Shown: positions 24,567-36,800, counted from the stretch's first letter. The stretch is DNA of 64,000 bases from Planobispora longispora (GCF_016863135.1 NZ_BOOH01000065.1:26369-90368), one strand, 5' to 3'. Made by a program: numbers and translations. Notes: a model not told the origin generated them from the letters alone.

Positions 24567-25907
24567 TCATCCGTCCTGGGCGAGGCCGATGAACTCGGTC
24601 CGTCCCAGGAAGAACGCCGCCTTCACGTTGTCGGGGCCGACCAAGTCCCGGATCTCGATCGCGGCCCGGCCCGAGGTCCCGTATCCGACCGGGACGTCCT
24701 CCGGGACCAGCGCGCCCAGGTCGGGGTGGCTCCGGGCGAGCTCCAGGAACTCGGCCGTGAGCAGGTCGATCACGCCCTCCTGGAGGATCTGGGGGTCGGC
24801 CGCCGCGTCCGCCCCCTCCACGTAGCGGGGGTGGGCCAGGCGGTGCAGCAGCTCGTGGAGCATGGTCCGGCAGAGGTACGGCCGCCACGCCTCCCGCGGC
24901 CCCCACTCCGCGCCGGGCAGCAGGTCGGGGATGTAGATCCAGCCGGTGTAGCCGCTCCTGTGCGCGGGGGTGCGGCCCAGCATCTCACCGACCAGCCCGG
25001 CCAGTCCGGCCGGCCCGGCGTCGTCGGCCAGCCACGTCAACAGCAGGTCGTCCAGCGCCTGGCGGTCGTCGTCCCGGGTGTGGTCGTATCCGGCGGCGTC
25101 CAGGGCGGAGCCGTGGGACGGATCACGGCCGATCAGGTGCACCTCGCGACGGAGGAACTCCAGGCGGGTGCCGTCGTCGTCGGGCCGGGCGCTCGCGCCG
25201 ATGACGCTCTCGTCGAAGGCGAATCCCTCGTTGAGGGGCCCTTGGACGCGGGCGCCGGCGAACAGGCCGGTGTCATCGCGCACGAAGGACTGGATGGACC
25301 GGGCGGTGTGCTCGATCCACGCCGGGTCCTCCATCTCCACCGGTCCGGCCGCCCACCAGGCGCGCCGCCCGGCCAGCCGGTCGGTCAGCACGGGGAGCAC
25401 GGCCAGGGTCAGCGTCTCGGGGGCGAACGGGCCGGGGGCCGGAACCCGCGGAGGTCCGTAGATCTCGGCCAGCCGCGCCAGCGCCGGAGCGGTGGGCATC
25501 GGCAGGGCCGCGGGGAGGGCGGCCTCCAGCCAGCCGCTCAAAGTGAGGATCTCGTACACGAAACGCCGGTCGGAGGTGCCGGGGTCGAAGCGGCGGTCCC
25601 GGACCAGGTCCACGAGGAGGGAGGAGGCCCGCAGGCCGTCGAACCCGGGACCGGCCGCCGCGGCGTTGCGGACCAGCAGGTCCAGGCCGTGCAGGATCCA
25701 TCGCTGAGCGGGCGGGTCGTAGGCGGCGACGTCGATCCAGCGGGACGGGTACTCCTCGCCCGCCTCCCCCCGCAGCTCCGCCTCCAGGGAACGGAAGGCG
25801 TGCTCGGCGCCCTCCCGGGAGAGCAGGTCGTCCAGTCCGGGCTCGGCGCCGGTGATCGGGCCGGGCCCGGTGGGCACGGCGTCGCGTTTGGTCTTGACGA
25901 GGGACAT
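24567..25907 (-). CDS. zincin-like putative metalloprotease 2 of the TcA locus
   Basis: A 446-residue protein with a zinc-protease motif HELLH at residues 351-355 (TMLHELLHRLAH) and a candidate third ligand at E377 in LQEGVIDLLTAEFLE. Its C-terminal half resembles that of the neighbouring 631-residue protein: both end with P/I-DN-x-KAAFFLGRTEFIGL-type sequence after a GYG...IxxxV segment. The N-terminal 200 residues are different and mostly helical. No signal peptide or membrane helix is evident. It starts 14 bp after the stop of the larger zincin and is the last gene of the TcA transcript direction. Possible roles are toxin cargo, an accessory protease or an immunity-type processing factor; none is proven. 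Confidence 0.72.
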   Translation of the reverse strand: MSLVKTKRDAVPTGPGPITGAEPGLDDLLSREGAEHAFRSLEAELRGEAGEEYPSRWIDVAAYDPPAQRWILHGLDLLVRNAAAAGPGFDGLRASSLLVDLVRDRRFDPGTSDRRFVYEILTLSGWLEAALPAALPMPTAPALARLAEIYGPPRVPAPGPFAPETLTLAVLPVLTDRLAGRRAWWAAGPVEMEDPAWIEHTARSIQSFVRDDTGLFAGARVQGPLNEGFAFDESVIGASARPDDDGTRLEFLRREVHLIGRDPSHGSALDAAGYDHTRDDDRQALDDLLLTWLADDAGPAGLAGLVGEMLGRTPAHRSGYTGWIYIPDLLPGAEWGPREAWRPYLCRTMLHELLHRLAHPRYVEGADAAADPQILQEGVIDLLTAEFLELARSHPDLGALVPEDVPVGYGTSGRAAIEIRDLVGPDNVKAAFFLGRTEFIGLAQDG

Positions 25908-25921
25908 GTGGGCTCCGATCC

Positions 25922-27817
25922 CTACTGGCCGGTGGACTTGGTTTCCAGGCCGACGAGCTTGGTCTCGCCGAGGAAGTAGGCGGCCTTGATGTTGTCTATG
26001 GACACCTCGTTGGCGATCAGCTGGGCCTTCGCTCCCGCATCGCCGTAACCGGGTGTCAGCTGGCCTGGATGCGGACCCTGCCTGGCCTCCTCCTCGGTCA
26101 CCCCCTCACCGAGGATGATCTGGCGGACCTGCGGGTTTCTCTGCACTTCGGCGATGAGCCTGGTGAAGACCTCCACGGTGAGCACTTCGGTGAAGCCTTC
26201 GAGGGGAATCTGCCTGCGGTCGGCCTTGACCGCCAGGAGGTTCTCGTGCGTGAGAGCGTGCAGGAACTCGTGGATCAGGGTGCGGGCCCGCTTCCACCGG
26301 AAGTCGATCCGGGAGGACACCTCCGGGTTGTGGTACCACGGCTGGATCATGATCTTGCCCCCGCCGTGCGCGCAGCAGGCGGTGAGCTGGCTGACCACCT
26401 TGAGGCGCTTCCTGAAGTCCTCAAGGCCGAGCAGGTGGTCGTAGATGCGCTGGAGCAGCTTCTTGTCCTGGGGCCGGGCCGGGTTGTAGTTCGCCTCCAC
26501 GAAGGGGCTGCCGTACTTCGCGCTCCAGCCGACGAGCTCACCCCGGTTGCGGAGCCACCCGAGCAGCTCCGCGTCGTCGCCGGGCTTGCTCTCCGTGCTC
26601 ACCAGCTCGTTGCTGTAGGTCCAGTTCTTGTAGTACGGGCTCTCGGTGGCGGAGAGAAGGAACTCGCCGAACTGTTCCTTCATGAACTTCTGGATGAAGT
26701 TCCCGATCGTTCCGATGTCCTCCATTTTGTGGGGTTCCGTGAAATTTCCTGATCTGGTGCGCCAGACCCGGTGCTCGCCGTCGACCACGTCGCTCAGGTT
26801 CTTGATCATCTTTTCCGCCAGGACCCTCGGCTTGAGGTCCCCGATCTGCCTCTCCGGCCCCCGGCCGGGGTTGTAGAGCCCGAACAGCCACGCTCTCGTC
26901 CGCTGGTCCGGAACGGTGAGGTCGGCCAGCAGCTTTCCGCCCATCAGGCCGCTGATCTGGAGGACCTGCGTCACGAGCCCCTGTTTGGACACGGCCATGG
27001 ACATCCTGACCTGTTTCCCGGCCGTCTTGATCAGGCGCTGGACGATGGCCTCGGGCTTGACCCCCAGCCTCTGGAGGGTCCTGTAGTTGTCGGCGATGAG
27101 ACACAGCGCCTGCATCAGCCACCGCGCCATGGCGGGATCGCCGTCGCCCACCGCCGTCATGAACCTGCGGCCGATCGGGACGTTCCTCCCCAGGATCTGC
27201 CTCACCTTCTCATCGATGAAGTCTCCCTCCTCACCCGGTTTCAGGCGCGCGATCGGGGTGTAGTCCACGATGAGACGCATCCCGCGGACGTCATGCTGGA
27301 ACGGCGCTTCGACCGTGGCCAGCTGGGCCAGTTCCTCGAAGTCCCTGAGGACGTCGCCGACCGCCTCCTCACCGCGGGGAACGAGGATCTGACCGGTCTG
27401 GCGGCCCGACTCCCCCGACTCCCCCGACTCCTCCTCCCTGATGATGGCCTCGATCGCCTTCTCGACGTGGGGGTCGAGCACCTGACCGGGCCGGCCGACC
27501 GGCTCCCCCCGCTTCTCCTCGATGCGGGGGACGGGCACCTGACCGGGCCGGCCGACCGGTTTCTCCCGCTTCTCCTCGACCCGGGGGAGGACCTGCGGAA
27601 TCGGACGTTCGAGCACGTGTCCGCCACGGGGGCGGAAGCCCCCGCCCGACGCGGGCTTGACCTCCCCCTGGACCGCCGGCCGGGTAGTGGTCGTGACGGT
27701 GTTCTGCGCCGAGGGCGGCGGCGTGGTGCCCTGCGCGGCGGGCTGCTTGGGCTTCTTCGGCTTCTTCTTGAAGAGCGAGGGCGTCTTGAACTTGGGCTGG
27801 AGCTTGCGGGATTCCAT
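25922..27817 (-). CDS. zincin-like putative metalloprotease 1 of the TcA locus, disordered basic N-terminus
   Basis: A 631-residue protein. Residues 1-30 are very basic (KTPSLFKKKPKKPKQPAAQG). Residues 30-140 are Pro/Gly/Thr-rich with imperfect repeats PRVEEKREKPVGRPGQV, PRIEEKRGEPVGRPGQV and GRQTGQILVPRGEEAV. A folded region follows from about 160. The zinc motif HEFLH is at 516-520 (TLIHEFLHALTHENLL), with E540 in PLEGFTEVLTVEVF as likely third ligand. The C-terminus is homologous to the smaller zincin. There is no Sec or Tat signal. It lies 69 bp downstream of the TcA stop, with a strong hairpin in between. A flexible, positively charged N-terminus is a feature of some injected or encapsulated effectors, but that is inference. 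Confidence 0.75.
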   Translation of the reverse strand: MESRKLQPKFKTPSLFKKKPKKPKQPAAQGTTPPPSAQNTVTTTTRPAVQGEVKPASGGGFRPRGGHVLERPIPQVLPRVEEKREKPVGRPGQVPVPRIEEKRGEPVGRPGQVLDPHVEKAIEAIIREEESGESGESGRQTGQILVPRGEEAVGDVLRDFEELAQLATVEAPFQHDVRGMRLIVDYTPIARLKPGEEGDFIDEKVRQILGRNVPIGRRFMTAVGDGDPAMARWLMQALCLIADNYRTLQRLGVKPEAIVQRLIKTAGKQVRMSMAVSKQGLVTQVLQISGLMGGKLLADLTVPDQRTRAWLFGLYNPGRGPERQIGDLKPRVLAEKMIKNLSDVVDGEHRVWRTRSGNFTEPHKMEDIGTIGNFIQKFMKEQFGEFLLSATESPYYKNWTYSNELVSTESKPGDDAELLGWLRNRGELVGWSAKYGSPFVEANYNPARPQDKKLLQRIYDHLLGLEDFRKRLKVVSQLTACCAHGGGKIMIQPWYHNPEVSSRIDFRWKRARTLIHEFLHALTHENLLAVKADRRQIPLEGFTEVLTVEVFTRLIAEVQRNPQVRQIILGEGVTEEEARQGPHPGQLTPGYGDAGAKAQLIANEVSIDNIKAAYFLGETKLVGLETKSTGQ

Positions 27818-27846
27818 GGATCACCTCACACGGGAGCGGGCGGGGG

Positions 27847-27876
27847 CCGCCGGTCCGCACGCGGGCGGACCGGCGG
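27847..27876. terminator. strong hairpin between TcA and zincin genes
   Basis: Perfect 12-bp arms (CCGCCGGTCCGC at 27847-27858 and GCGGACCGGCGG at 27865-27876) with a 6-nt loop, in the 69-bp gap after the TcA stop. No T-tract. It may attenuate read-through into the zincin genes or protect the 3' end of the 13-kb TcA message. Confidence 0.6.
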
Positions 27877-27886
27877 TGTCGCGAGG

Positions 27887-30800
27887 TCAGCCGGCGCGGT
27901 ACGCGAGGACCAGGCCGACGTTGATCAGGGCTTCCCGCTCGCCGTCCACGGTCAGCCGCCACTCCCCGGCCCGCAGGCCGGGAATGCGCAGCGCCTTCCC
28001 GTCGTCGATGAGCTGCCCGTTGAGGCGCAGCCGGGCCGATCCCCAGTCGGCCGTCTCGTACCGCGCGTACAACCCGGTGATCTCGGCCCCGATCATGTCG
28101 GCGAACATCTCCGGCACGATCGGCAGCACCAGGTCGCCGCCCTCGGTGAACGCCTGCCACTGCTCGGGGAACTCGCCGGCCACGTCGACGTACCGCGCCG
28201 CCGGGTACGGCCGCCGCATCCCGCGCACCGCGTTGGCGAACACGTCCCCGCCCTGCTCGGCGGTGTACTTGACCACCAGGGTCACGTCGAACAGGTCGTA
28301 CGGCCGCCGGCCGGTGATCTCCATGCGCCACGTCGAGACCGCCCCGGTGCCCTCGAACGGCAGGTAGCGCTCGTCGTCGAAGCGCAGCTCGAACAGGCCG
28401 TTGTTGTCGCGGTGCTGTTCGAGGTCCGACAGGGCGATCTGTTGGCCGGGACGCCAGTCCGACCGGACCGACGCGGGCGCGTCCCCCTTGGCGTCGAGCA
28501 GGTAGCGCACCGCCCTGGCGTCGGCGCCGAGCACCGTCTTGTGGCCGGTCTGGGTGAGCACGGCGTTGACCTCGATCGGCCCCTCCGGCCCGTCGAACAC
28601 GACCGAGACGGTCTTGATGCGCCGCCGGTAGTGCCCGGGGAAGTCCCGGTCGAACAGTTCCTCGGTCAGCGCGAACTCGCAGCGGCCGTCGTTCTTCAGC
28701 GCGAGCACCGCGAGCGGGTCGAGCTGGAGCAGGGAGATCCGCTTGGTGATCTCCAGGCCGCGGGTGTCGGAGGAGGCGTAGGCCTCGCCGAGGCGTTCGA
28801 CGTCGAGCGCCAGGGCCTCTCCGGCCAGCAGGCCGTTGCGGCGGCTCTCCCAGTAGACCGGCTGGATGTACGACTCCGACACGCCCCGCTCGTACTGGTA
28901 GGCGCGCTCGGCCGCCTTGGCGATCTCGTGGGCCATGCCGTAGGAGGCGAAGTACATCGTCGCCAGGCGGCCCGCCTTCCAGCGGTACAGCTCGGCGTTG
29001 CTGAACTTGCCGGTGAGGAAGGTGGCCACGGCCTCCAGGTCGGCGATCTCCTGATCGACGATCTCCAGTTCGCGCCGGGCGGCGGCCAGGCCGGCCTTGG
29101 CGGCGCTGACCTGGTGGCCCAGTTCACGCTGGTCGGCCTTGGCCAGCATGACCTGGTAGTTCCACTCTCCCTCCTGGCGTTCCTGCTCGACGCGGGCGCC
29201 GTACAGCTCGCCGAGGACGCTGAAGGCCTCGCCGAACGTCTGGGAGATGTCGGAGCCGACGTCCAGGACCTTGCCGACCTGCTCACCGCCGATCATGGTG
29301 CCCAGGATGAACGGGCCGGCCAGGATCTGCGGGGCGGCGTACGCGAGGGCGGCGCCGATCTTCAGGCCGGCGGAGGTGAAGTGCGCGTTGACGCCGTCGG
29401 TCATGGCGCGGATCTGGGACTGCTGGAGCGGGGTGAGGCCGATCGCGATGAGGTTCTCGTAGTGCTTCTGCCGCGCCGCGGCGGCCTCGAGAGACGCCTC
29501 GAGCTGGGCGAGGTTCTCCGCGGACGCCTCGGCCTGGGCCTCGCGGACGGCCCGCATCATCTGCCGGATGTTGCCCTCCTGCCGGGTCTGCAGCAGGGTC
29601 AGCTCCTCGGCGTCGCGGCGTTCGAGCACGCCCAGGAGCTCGCCGCCGAAGCCGCGCAGCCGGTCGGTCAGGTCCTGCGCCCTGCGGTACAGGAAGCCGA
29701 ACCGGTGGTGCGGGACCGGCGCCGACAGCCCGGCCGTGACCTGGTCGGGGGTCAGCCCGGCCGCGGCGCCCCTGACCAGGGCCATCACGTCGGCGGGCGG
29801 CTCGAACAGGGGCAGCGGGCGGCTGACGCCCATGATGTCGAGGGAGGCCCTGATCTTGCGGAGCCGGTCCTCGACGCGGTCCCAGTAGTCACCCAGCACC
29901 GTGTTGCCGGGGATGAAGAAGTAGCCGTCGCCCACGCTGCGGTGGATGGCGCCCATGCCGTCGAGCAGGGTGCCGCCGGCGGTGAGGATCCCGGCCTGCG
30001 GGTCGGCGCCCTCGCCCTCCTCCTCGGTTTCCGCCGAATCGAGTTCGTCGTAGCTCCTCACCGCGGACAGCCGGCGCGGGCCGGCGCTCCGCGGGCGCTT
30101 GCCGAGCAGGTCGTACGCCAGGATGTAGAGCATCCTGGCCTCGTCGAGGCTCTCCGTCGTGTACTGGCGGAACAGCAGGTCGCCCCAGTCGAGCACGTTG
30201 TCGACGTAGGCCATCACGACGGCCCTGCGGTAGGCGGCCGGGCGCAGCTCCGCGATGGCGTGCGGGTCGAACGGGTCGTCCCGGTAGGCCTTCAGGAGCG
30301 CGTCGTGGTCGCCCATCAGGTCGTACTGACGGCGCAGCCGGGCGATCATGCCGATCTTCTCGCGGAGCCGGTCCTCGCCCTCGAACGGGCGGACCCGCTC
30401 GGCCAGGCCGTCGAGGAGGTCCAGGTCGGCGGGGGAGGCCGGGCGGGCGTGCTCGAAGACGGGGGCCAGGGACTCGAGGTCGGTCAGGATCGGGCCCAGG
30501 CTCTGGCCGACGGCCGGGGGCAGGTTCTCCAGGTCGGCCCGGCATCCGGCGACCAGCGCCCGCAGGTCGATCGCGAGGAAGGGCAGGAACCGCCAGTAGC
30601 GGTCCTGCTCGGTCGGGTCGAAGACGTACTCGTACCAGGTCTTGGCGTCGGCGAAGCGCTGGGCGGCGTTGAGCGCCTGGGCGATGAGCAGCGGCGCGTG
30701 GAAGAAGATCTCCCAGTAGTAGCGGCCGTTGGCGCTCTGGAAGTCCAGGTGGGTGCTGACCGGCACCCCCGCGACGTCGGGCTGCACCTTGATCGTGGTG

Positions 30801-33800
30801 GAGTCCTCCGTCGCGGTGGCGGCGTCCCCCGTCTCGGCGGCGGAGTCCTCCGTCGCGGTTCTGAAGGAGGGCAGCTCGTCGATCTCCTGGGTCTCCGGGG
30901 CCAGCAGCGCGGGCACGCCGCCGACCAGGAGCCTGCGGTTGAGCTCGAACGCCGTGCTGGAGGTCAGCCGTACGACCTCGTGCGGCAGGGCGGCGTATTC
31001 GTAGGGCCGGTGCAGGACGCCGGTCTTGGGATGGACGGCGTACTCGCCGCCGAGGAAGAGCAACAGCTCCGACTCGGTGTCCAGCACGCCGGTGTAGGTG
31101 GTGGCGAAGTCGGGCGGCAGCGAACGCCAGTTGCCCTCGATCGGGGTGAAGGCTCCCAGTGTCGAGGGTTCCTGGGCGGCGGGGATGAGGGTGTACTCCT
31201 CCCCGCTGAGGATGTAGCGCTGGTCGCCGCGCTGGAAGGCGGCGTCGACGGCGCGCGGCAGCGCCTTCGGGTAGCCGGCGTCGGCGATCAGCGGGACGGT
31301 GTCGCCGTCGAGCGTGTAGCGGTAGTACTCCAGGCCGCTGGTCAGGAACAGGCGGTCGCCGGACAGGTAGGCCGCGTCGACCTTCCCGGTCGTGTTGAGC
31401 ACCGTGGCGATCTTCCCGAGCGGGCGGGTCGGGTGCCGGGTGGCGTCGGCGCCCACGGTGAAGGTGTCCTCGCCGAAGAAGTACGGCGTGCCGTTCACGT
31501 CGGCCGCCGCCCGGATCGCCGTGGGCAGGTTGTCGGGGTTGTCCTTGAGCTCCCGCGTGTAGCTCTCCGCCGGGTCGTCGGTCACGATCTTCGCGTACAT
31601 GTCGCCGAAGATCAGGAACAGCGTGGCGCCCCGGACCAGCACGGCCTGCACACGGGTCCTGGCCGGGAGCTCCCACCTGTCGCGCACCCGGCCGGACTGG
31701 CTCACGCCCGTCGCCAGGTCGCGCCGGACGTAGTCCATGCCCTTGATGAAGTACTCGCCGCCGTCCCACGTGAACACCGCGTCGATCGAGGCCCAGCGCG
31801 GGATGTCCTCGTCGTTGGCGTCGATCTTCTTCGGGTAGCCCGGGTCCATCTCCCCGTCCATCAGGCGTCCCCGGTAGCGGTAGTACTCGCCGCCGCTGAA
31901 CACGTAGGTGGACTCGCCGCGCACCAGCACCGCGTCGACCCGGCCGGTGGTGGCCAGTTCCCCGCCGGGCACGTTGCCCCAGCGGGCCGCGGTGGGCTCA
32001 CCGGTCGTCCCCACCGGGCCGGTCCGCTCGACGGCCAGGAACCGCCCGCCCCCCTGGTCGGTGAAGAAGTAGCGGGTGCCGCCGCGTTCGAAGGCGGCGT
32101 CGATGCGCTCCCATGCGGGCAGCCGGTGGCCGTTGTCCTTGAGCTCCAGCACCGGCGGGTCCTGCCCGGGGTCGGCGATGACCGGGCGGACCAGGAAGCT
32201 GCCGCCCTTGTGGTCGACGCTGAACCAGGGCCCGTCGGCCGACTCGACCGGCATGTTGAACTGGACCACCCCGCCGACCTCCTCGGCGAAGACCTTGCCG
32301 GCGTCGATCGGCTTGCCGGGCCGCGCGGGCGTGTCGATCGGGAGGGCGTACAGCTCGGGGGTGAGCACGAACGACGAGGCGTGCTCCGTCTCCCCGATCC
32401 CGTACGAGCAGGACACCACGATCGAGTCGTGCGTGCCCGAGTCCGGGACGGTCGCCGAGGCCCGCACGAACAGGCCCTCGACGGTGATCAGGCCGTCGTG
32501 CAGCGGACCGGGCGGCAGCGTCTGCGGGGCGACCCACTCGCGGTTGAGGTTCTGGAAGGAGTACAGGATCCGCACCCGGTGCTTGGGCGGCGGCGCGGAG
32601 ACGTTCTGCTTGTCGCCGTCCGTCGTGGTGGTGATGACGGTCTTGCCGGTGTCGGGCGCGACCGCCTCCACGAGGCTCCAGAAGACGAAGACCCGGCCGA
32701 AGGCGTGCACGGGGTCGACGCGGTCGGCGTCGATCTGCACGTCGACCCGCTCCCACGGCTCCCAGCTCGCCGACAGGCGCTCGCCGTCGCGGAACTCGGC
32801 CTCCCGGAAGTACCAGCGGCGCGGATCGGTGCGGGTGCGGCCGAACAGGACGAGCTGGCGGGTGCCGTCGGCGTCGTCGTCGGCCCGGTAGACGTAGGCT
32901 CCGGCGATGGCCAGCCGGCTGACCTCGGTGTACTCGTCGAGGTAGCGCTTGTAGGCGCGCTGGACCGTGTCGGCGGTGATCTCGCCCTGGAGGAGGTCGT
33001 CCTCCAGGTCCTTGAACGCCGGTGTCCTGGTGTCGCGCAGCTCGGGGCGGAGATAGTTCTCCGGATAGAGGAAGACCTTCCGGTTGGCCTCCCAGATCCG
33101 GTAGTTCTTCAGCCACCGCCACCAGGTGCGCAGCTCCGGCCTGACGTCCTCCTCCTGGTCCTGCGGGGACAGTTCCTCCAGGTCCAGGAGGTAGCGGTGC
33201 AGGTACAGCTGGGTGGCCGCGATGGCCTCCCGCACCCGTGAGGTGGTGCCCTCGCGGCCCATCTCGACGTCGATCAGGGCGTGCTCGTAGATCTCGGCGG
33301 CGGTGGCCAGCTCGGGGTGCAGGTGCAGCACCGCCGGGATCAGCGCGTCGCGCTTGAGCACGTTGAGGTCTCCCCGGGCGAGCGGGACCGCCGCCTCGGG
33401 CAGCAGGGCCGCGAGGGTGTCGGCGGTGGCGCCGTACAGCGCCGACGGACCGGCGCCCATCCTGGCGGCGACCGAGAACAGCCGGGTGAGCTTGAGCAGG
33501 AACTCGATCTCGAACCGGTCCTCCTCGGCGGGGAACTCGGTGATCAGGCCCGCGTTGCGTTTGACCCAGCGCAGCTCGTCGGGGTCCCACGGGAACAGCT
33601 CGCACAGCCGCTCGTACGGCTCCGCCGCGCCCCTGGCCAGCAGCTCGGCCAGGCCGGGATGGCGCCGGTTGAGGTCGGCGAAGGCGACGATGGTGTGCAT
33701 GTCGGTCAGGCGGTAGTCGGCCGTGTCGGACCAGCGGTGCCGGAAGAGCTGCGGGAAGGTGCGGTCGAGCACGTCCAGGCGGCCGGAGTAGCGGACGTAC

Positions 33801-36800
33801 CGGTCGTCCTTGACCAGGTAGGCGGCCTCGCCCAGGGTGAAGGCGCCGGTGACGCCCTCCTCGAAGGGCTGCGGCAGGTCACCCCAGTCGTCCTTGATCG
33901 TACGCGGGTAGCCCTGTTCGACGAGGTCGAGCCTGCCGGACGGGTAGCGGATGTACTGGTCGCCGGAGAAGGCGTACAGCTCGCCCCTGCGCCCGACGAA
34001 CGCGGCGTCGATGACCGGGACGGTCGCGAACACGTTGCGGATGCGGCCGAACCGGGCGGTGACGGAGTCGGCGGCGCCGTCGACGGTGAAGCGGTCGCCC
34101 TTGAAGAAGTAGACCTTGCCGTCCTTCAGGAAGGCGGCGTCGACGCCGTCCTCGAACTCGGGCGGGAGGGCTCCCCAGTCTCCCTCGATCGTCCGGGGGT
34201 AGCCCTCGTCGACGTAGAGGTAGTCGGCGCCGGTGTAGCGGACGTACTGGTCGCCGGAGAAGAGGAAGGTGTGCCGGTCGCGGACCAGGGCGGCGTCGAC
34301 CTTCTTCCGGTCGGCGATCGTGTTGCGCACCCTGCCCAGCAGGCCGATCGGGTACGTGGCGGTCCGCGACGCCGAGACGGCGTGCACGAGGGGGCCGGTG
34401 ACCAGGTGGGCGGTGCGGCCGTTCGCCACCGCAGCGCCGACGCCGTGGGCGGCGGCCGCCTCGTCGAAGGACTCGGGCAGCCCGGCGAAGGCCGCCTCCC
34501 TGCGCAGCTCGCGCACGATGGGCTTGGGGTAGCCGGGATCGATGTACCGGTACTGCGGGCCGGTGTAGCGGACGTACCGGTCGCCGCCGAACAGGTAGGT
34601 GTGGCCGCCGAAGACCACCGCCGCGTCGACGGCCGCGCCGAACGGGTTGACCGAACGGCCCCAGCGGTCGCGGATCCGGGCGGGCTCGGTGAAGGCGCCG
34701 CCGGTGTAGGTGATGAAGGTGCCGGTGAAGAAGAAGTGGGTCGCCCCGTCGGCCCCGGTGAAGGCGGTCTTCAGCCGGTCTCCGGCCGTGACGGTGAAGC
34801 CGCGCCAGATGCGTTCGATCGGCCGCGGGTGGGACCACATGCCGGTGGCCTCGCTGAACTGCACGCAGCGGTGCCGGCTGAGCAGCAGCATCGTCCGGCC
34901 CTCGAACAGCACCGCGTCGGGCATGGGGAACCCGTCGGGCACCTTCCAGAACGTCTCGTCGGTCAGCGCCGGGTAGCCGGGGTCGGGGCGCCGGTAGGGG
35001 CCCTCGTCGCCGGTGTAGACCAGGTGGCGCATCATGCCGTCGGATCCGGGGCGCTCGAACAGGTACGTCGTGCCGTTGCGGTGGTAGGCCAGCGCGACGC
35101 TGGTCAGCCCGCCCCAGTGCTCGGCGATGGGCTTCGGCTCGCCCTCGACGACGTCGGCCGAGTCGCCGTAGACGACGAACTGGTCCCCGCTGAACAGGTA
35201 GGTCTTCCCGTCCCGCCCCACGAACGCGGCGTCGACCGCGTTGTCCTGGTAGATCGTGTTGCGCGGGCGGCCCCACTCCTCGTCGAGCGGGTAGTCCTTG
35301 CCGATGGCCGTGTTGAAGCACATCGGGCCCTTGAACAGGTAGGTGTTGCCGTCGGCGCCGGTCAGCACGGCGTCGAGGCCCTCGCGGTAGCCGGCCGGGA
35401 CGGTGCGCAGCGCCGGCGGCCGTACCGGCTCGCCGTGCTCGGGGCCGTCCAGGGCGTGCTGCCGCCGCCAGCCCTGGGCGGTCTGCACCATGACCGAGCC
35501 GTGGTCGACGTAGGCGGCGGTGATGCCGGGCAGCTCGTAGGACCGGTAGAGGCCGTCGGAGACGGCGTGCCACTGGCCGCCGCGGAACAGGTAGACGGTG
35601 CGCCGGTCGGCGAACGCCGCGTCCACCCCGTCGAGGGTGACCTTCAGCGCCCCCAGGCGGGGCTCCTTGTCCAGCTCCGACAGGGCCCGCGGGTAGCCGT
35701 CCTCGATCGCCCCGTAGTCGTGGTCGCGGTAACGGACGTACTGGGAGCCTGCGAACAGGTACGTGTAGGTGCGGGTGACGTCGGCGCCGTCGATCTTCTC
35801 GGTCACGTCCGTGACCAGGGTGGCGTCGACCCGGCCGGTGCGCTGGATCGTGTTGACGACGTTGCCCCAGAAGTTCGCGGTGGCCGCCGGGTAGCGGTCG
35901 TCGATCTCGGTGTAGTCGGCGGTGGAGTAGCGCACGTACCGGTCGCCGGAGAAGATGTAGGTCTTGCCGTCCTTGCCGACGAACGCGGCGTCGACGTGGT
36001 CGAAGTCGGACGGGATGCTGTCCCAGCGCTCGCGCAGGTCCCTGGGCTCCGACCACCAGCGGTGCCGGTTGTCGAAGACGGCGAACCGGCCGCCGCTGAA
36101 CAGGAAGGTCTGGTTGTCGCGGCCGGTGAAGACCGCGTCGACACCGGTGAACGCCTCGGGCAGGTTCAGCCAGTTCTCCGCCAGCGGCTTGGGGAAGCCC
36201 TCGTCGGGCCTGGTGTAGTCGCGGGTGGAGTAGCGCACGTAGAACGGGGTGTCGTCGCCGTGGATCCGGATGCGGTCGCCGGCGCGGCGGATGGTCAGCA
36301 CGATGCCGCCCTCGGCGCTCACCTGCCACTCGGGCGAGACGCCGGTCACCGCGGCGGCCGGGCCGACGACCACGCCGTGGTCCGCCAGGCGGCGGCGCAG
36401 CGCGGGTGAGCAGGTCCCCTCGGCCAGCCCGGTCCCGTAGTCGGCGGGCAGGTCGAGGATCAGTCCCACCGGGCCGAACAGGTGGGCCGAGCCGTCCATC
36501 ACGAACGCGGCGTCGACCCGGTCGAGCCCGCCCCAGTCACCGGCGACGGCGCGCGGGTATCCGAGGTCGACGACGGAGTAGTCGGCGCTGGAGTAGCGGA
36601 TGTAGCGGTCGCCGCTGAACAGGTAGGTCTTGCCGTCGAGCCCGACGAACGCGGCGTCGACCCGGCCCTCGGTCAGCACGTCGGCCGCCAGGCCCCACCT
36701 CTCGACGGTCGGCGTCACGCCGGTGGAGGGCGTCTCGGCCGCGCCGCCGGGCGCGGGGAGGGCGACGGTCTTGCCGTCCTTGAACAGGTGGAGGGTGCCG

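Noticed and set aside
24567..27817. The zincins as eCIS-type DUF4157 effectors
   Set aside because: The HExxH context (HEFLHALTHE, HELLHRLAHP) does not follow the DUF4157 HELxHVxQQ pattern, and no sheath, tube or baseplate gene is in the window.
26771..33241. A 2,156-codon open frame on the plus strand opposite the TcA gene
   Set aside because: It runs antisense to the TcA repeats and zincin 1, has the biased composition of a complementary-strand shadow (VGDEH, RQPG-type runs) and no recognisable motif.
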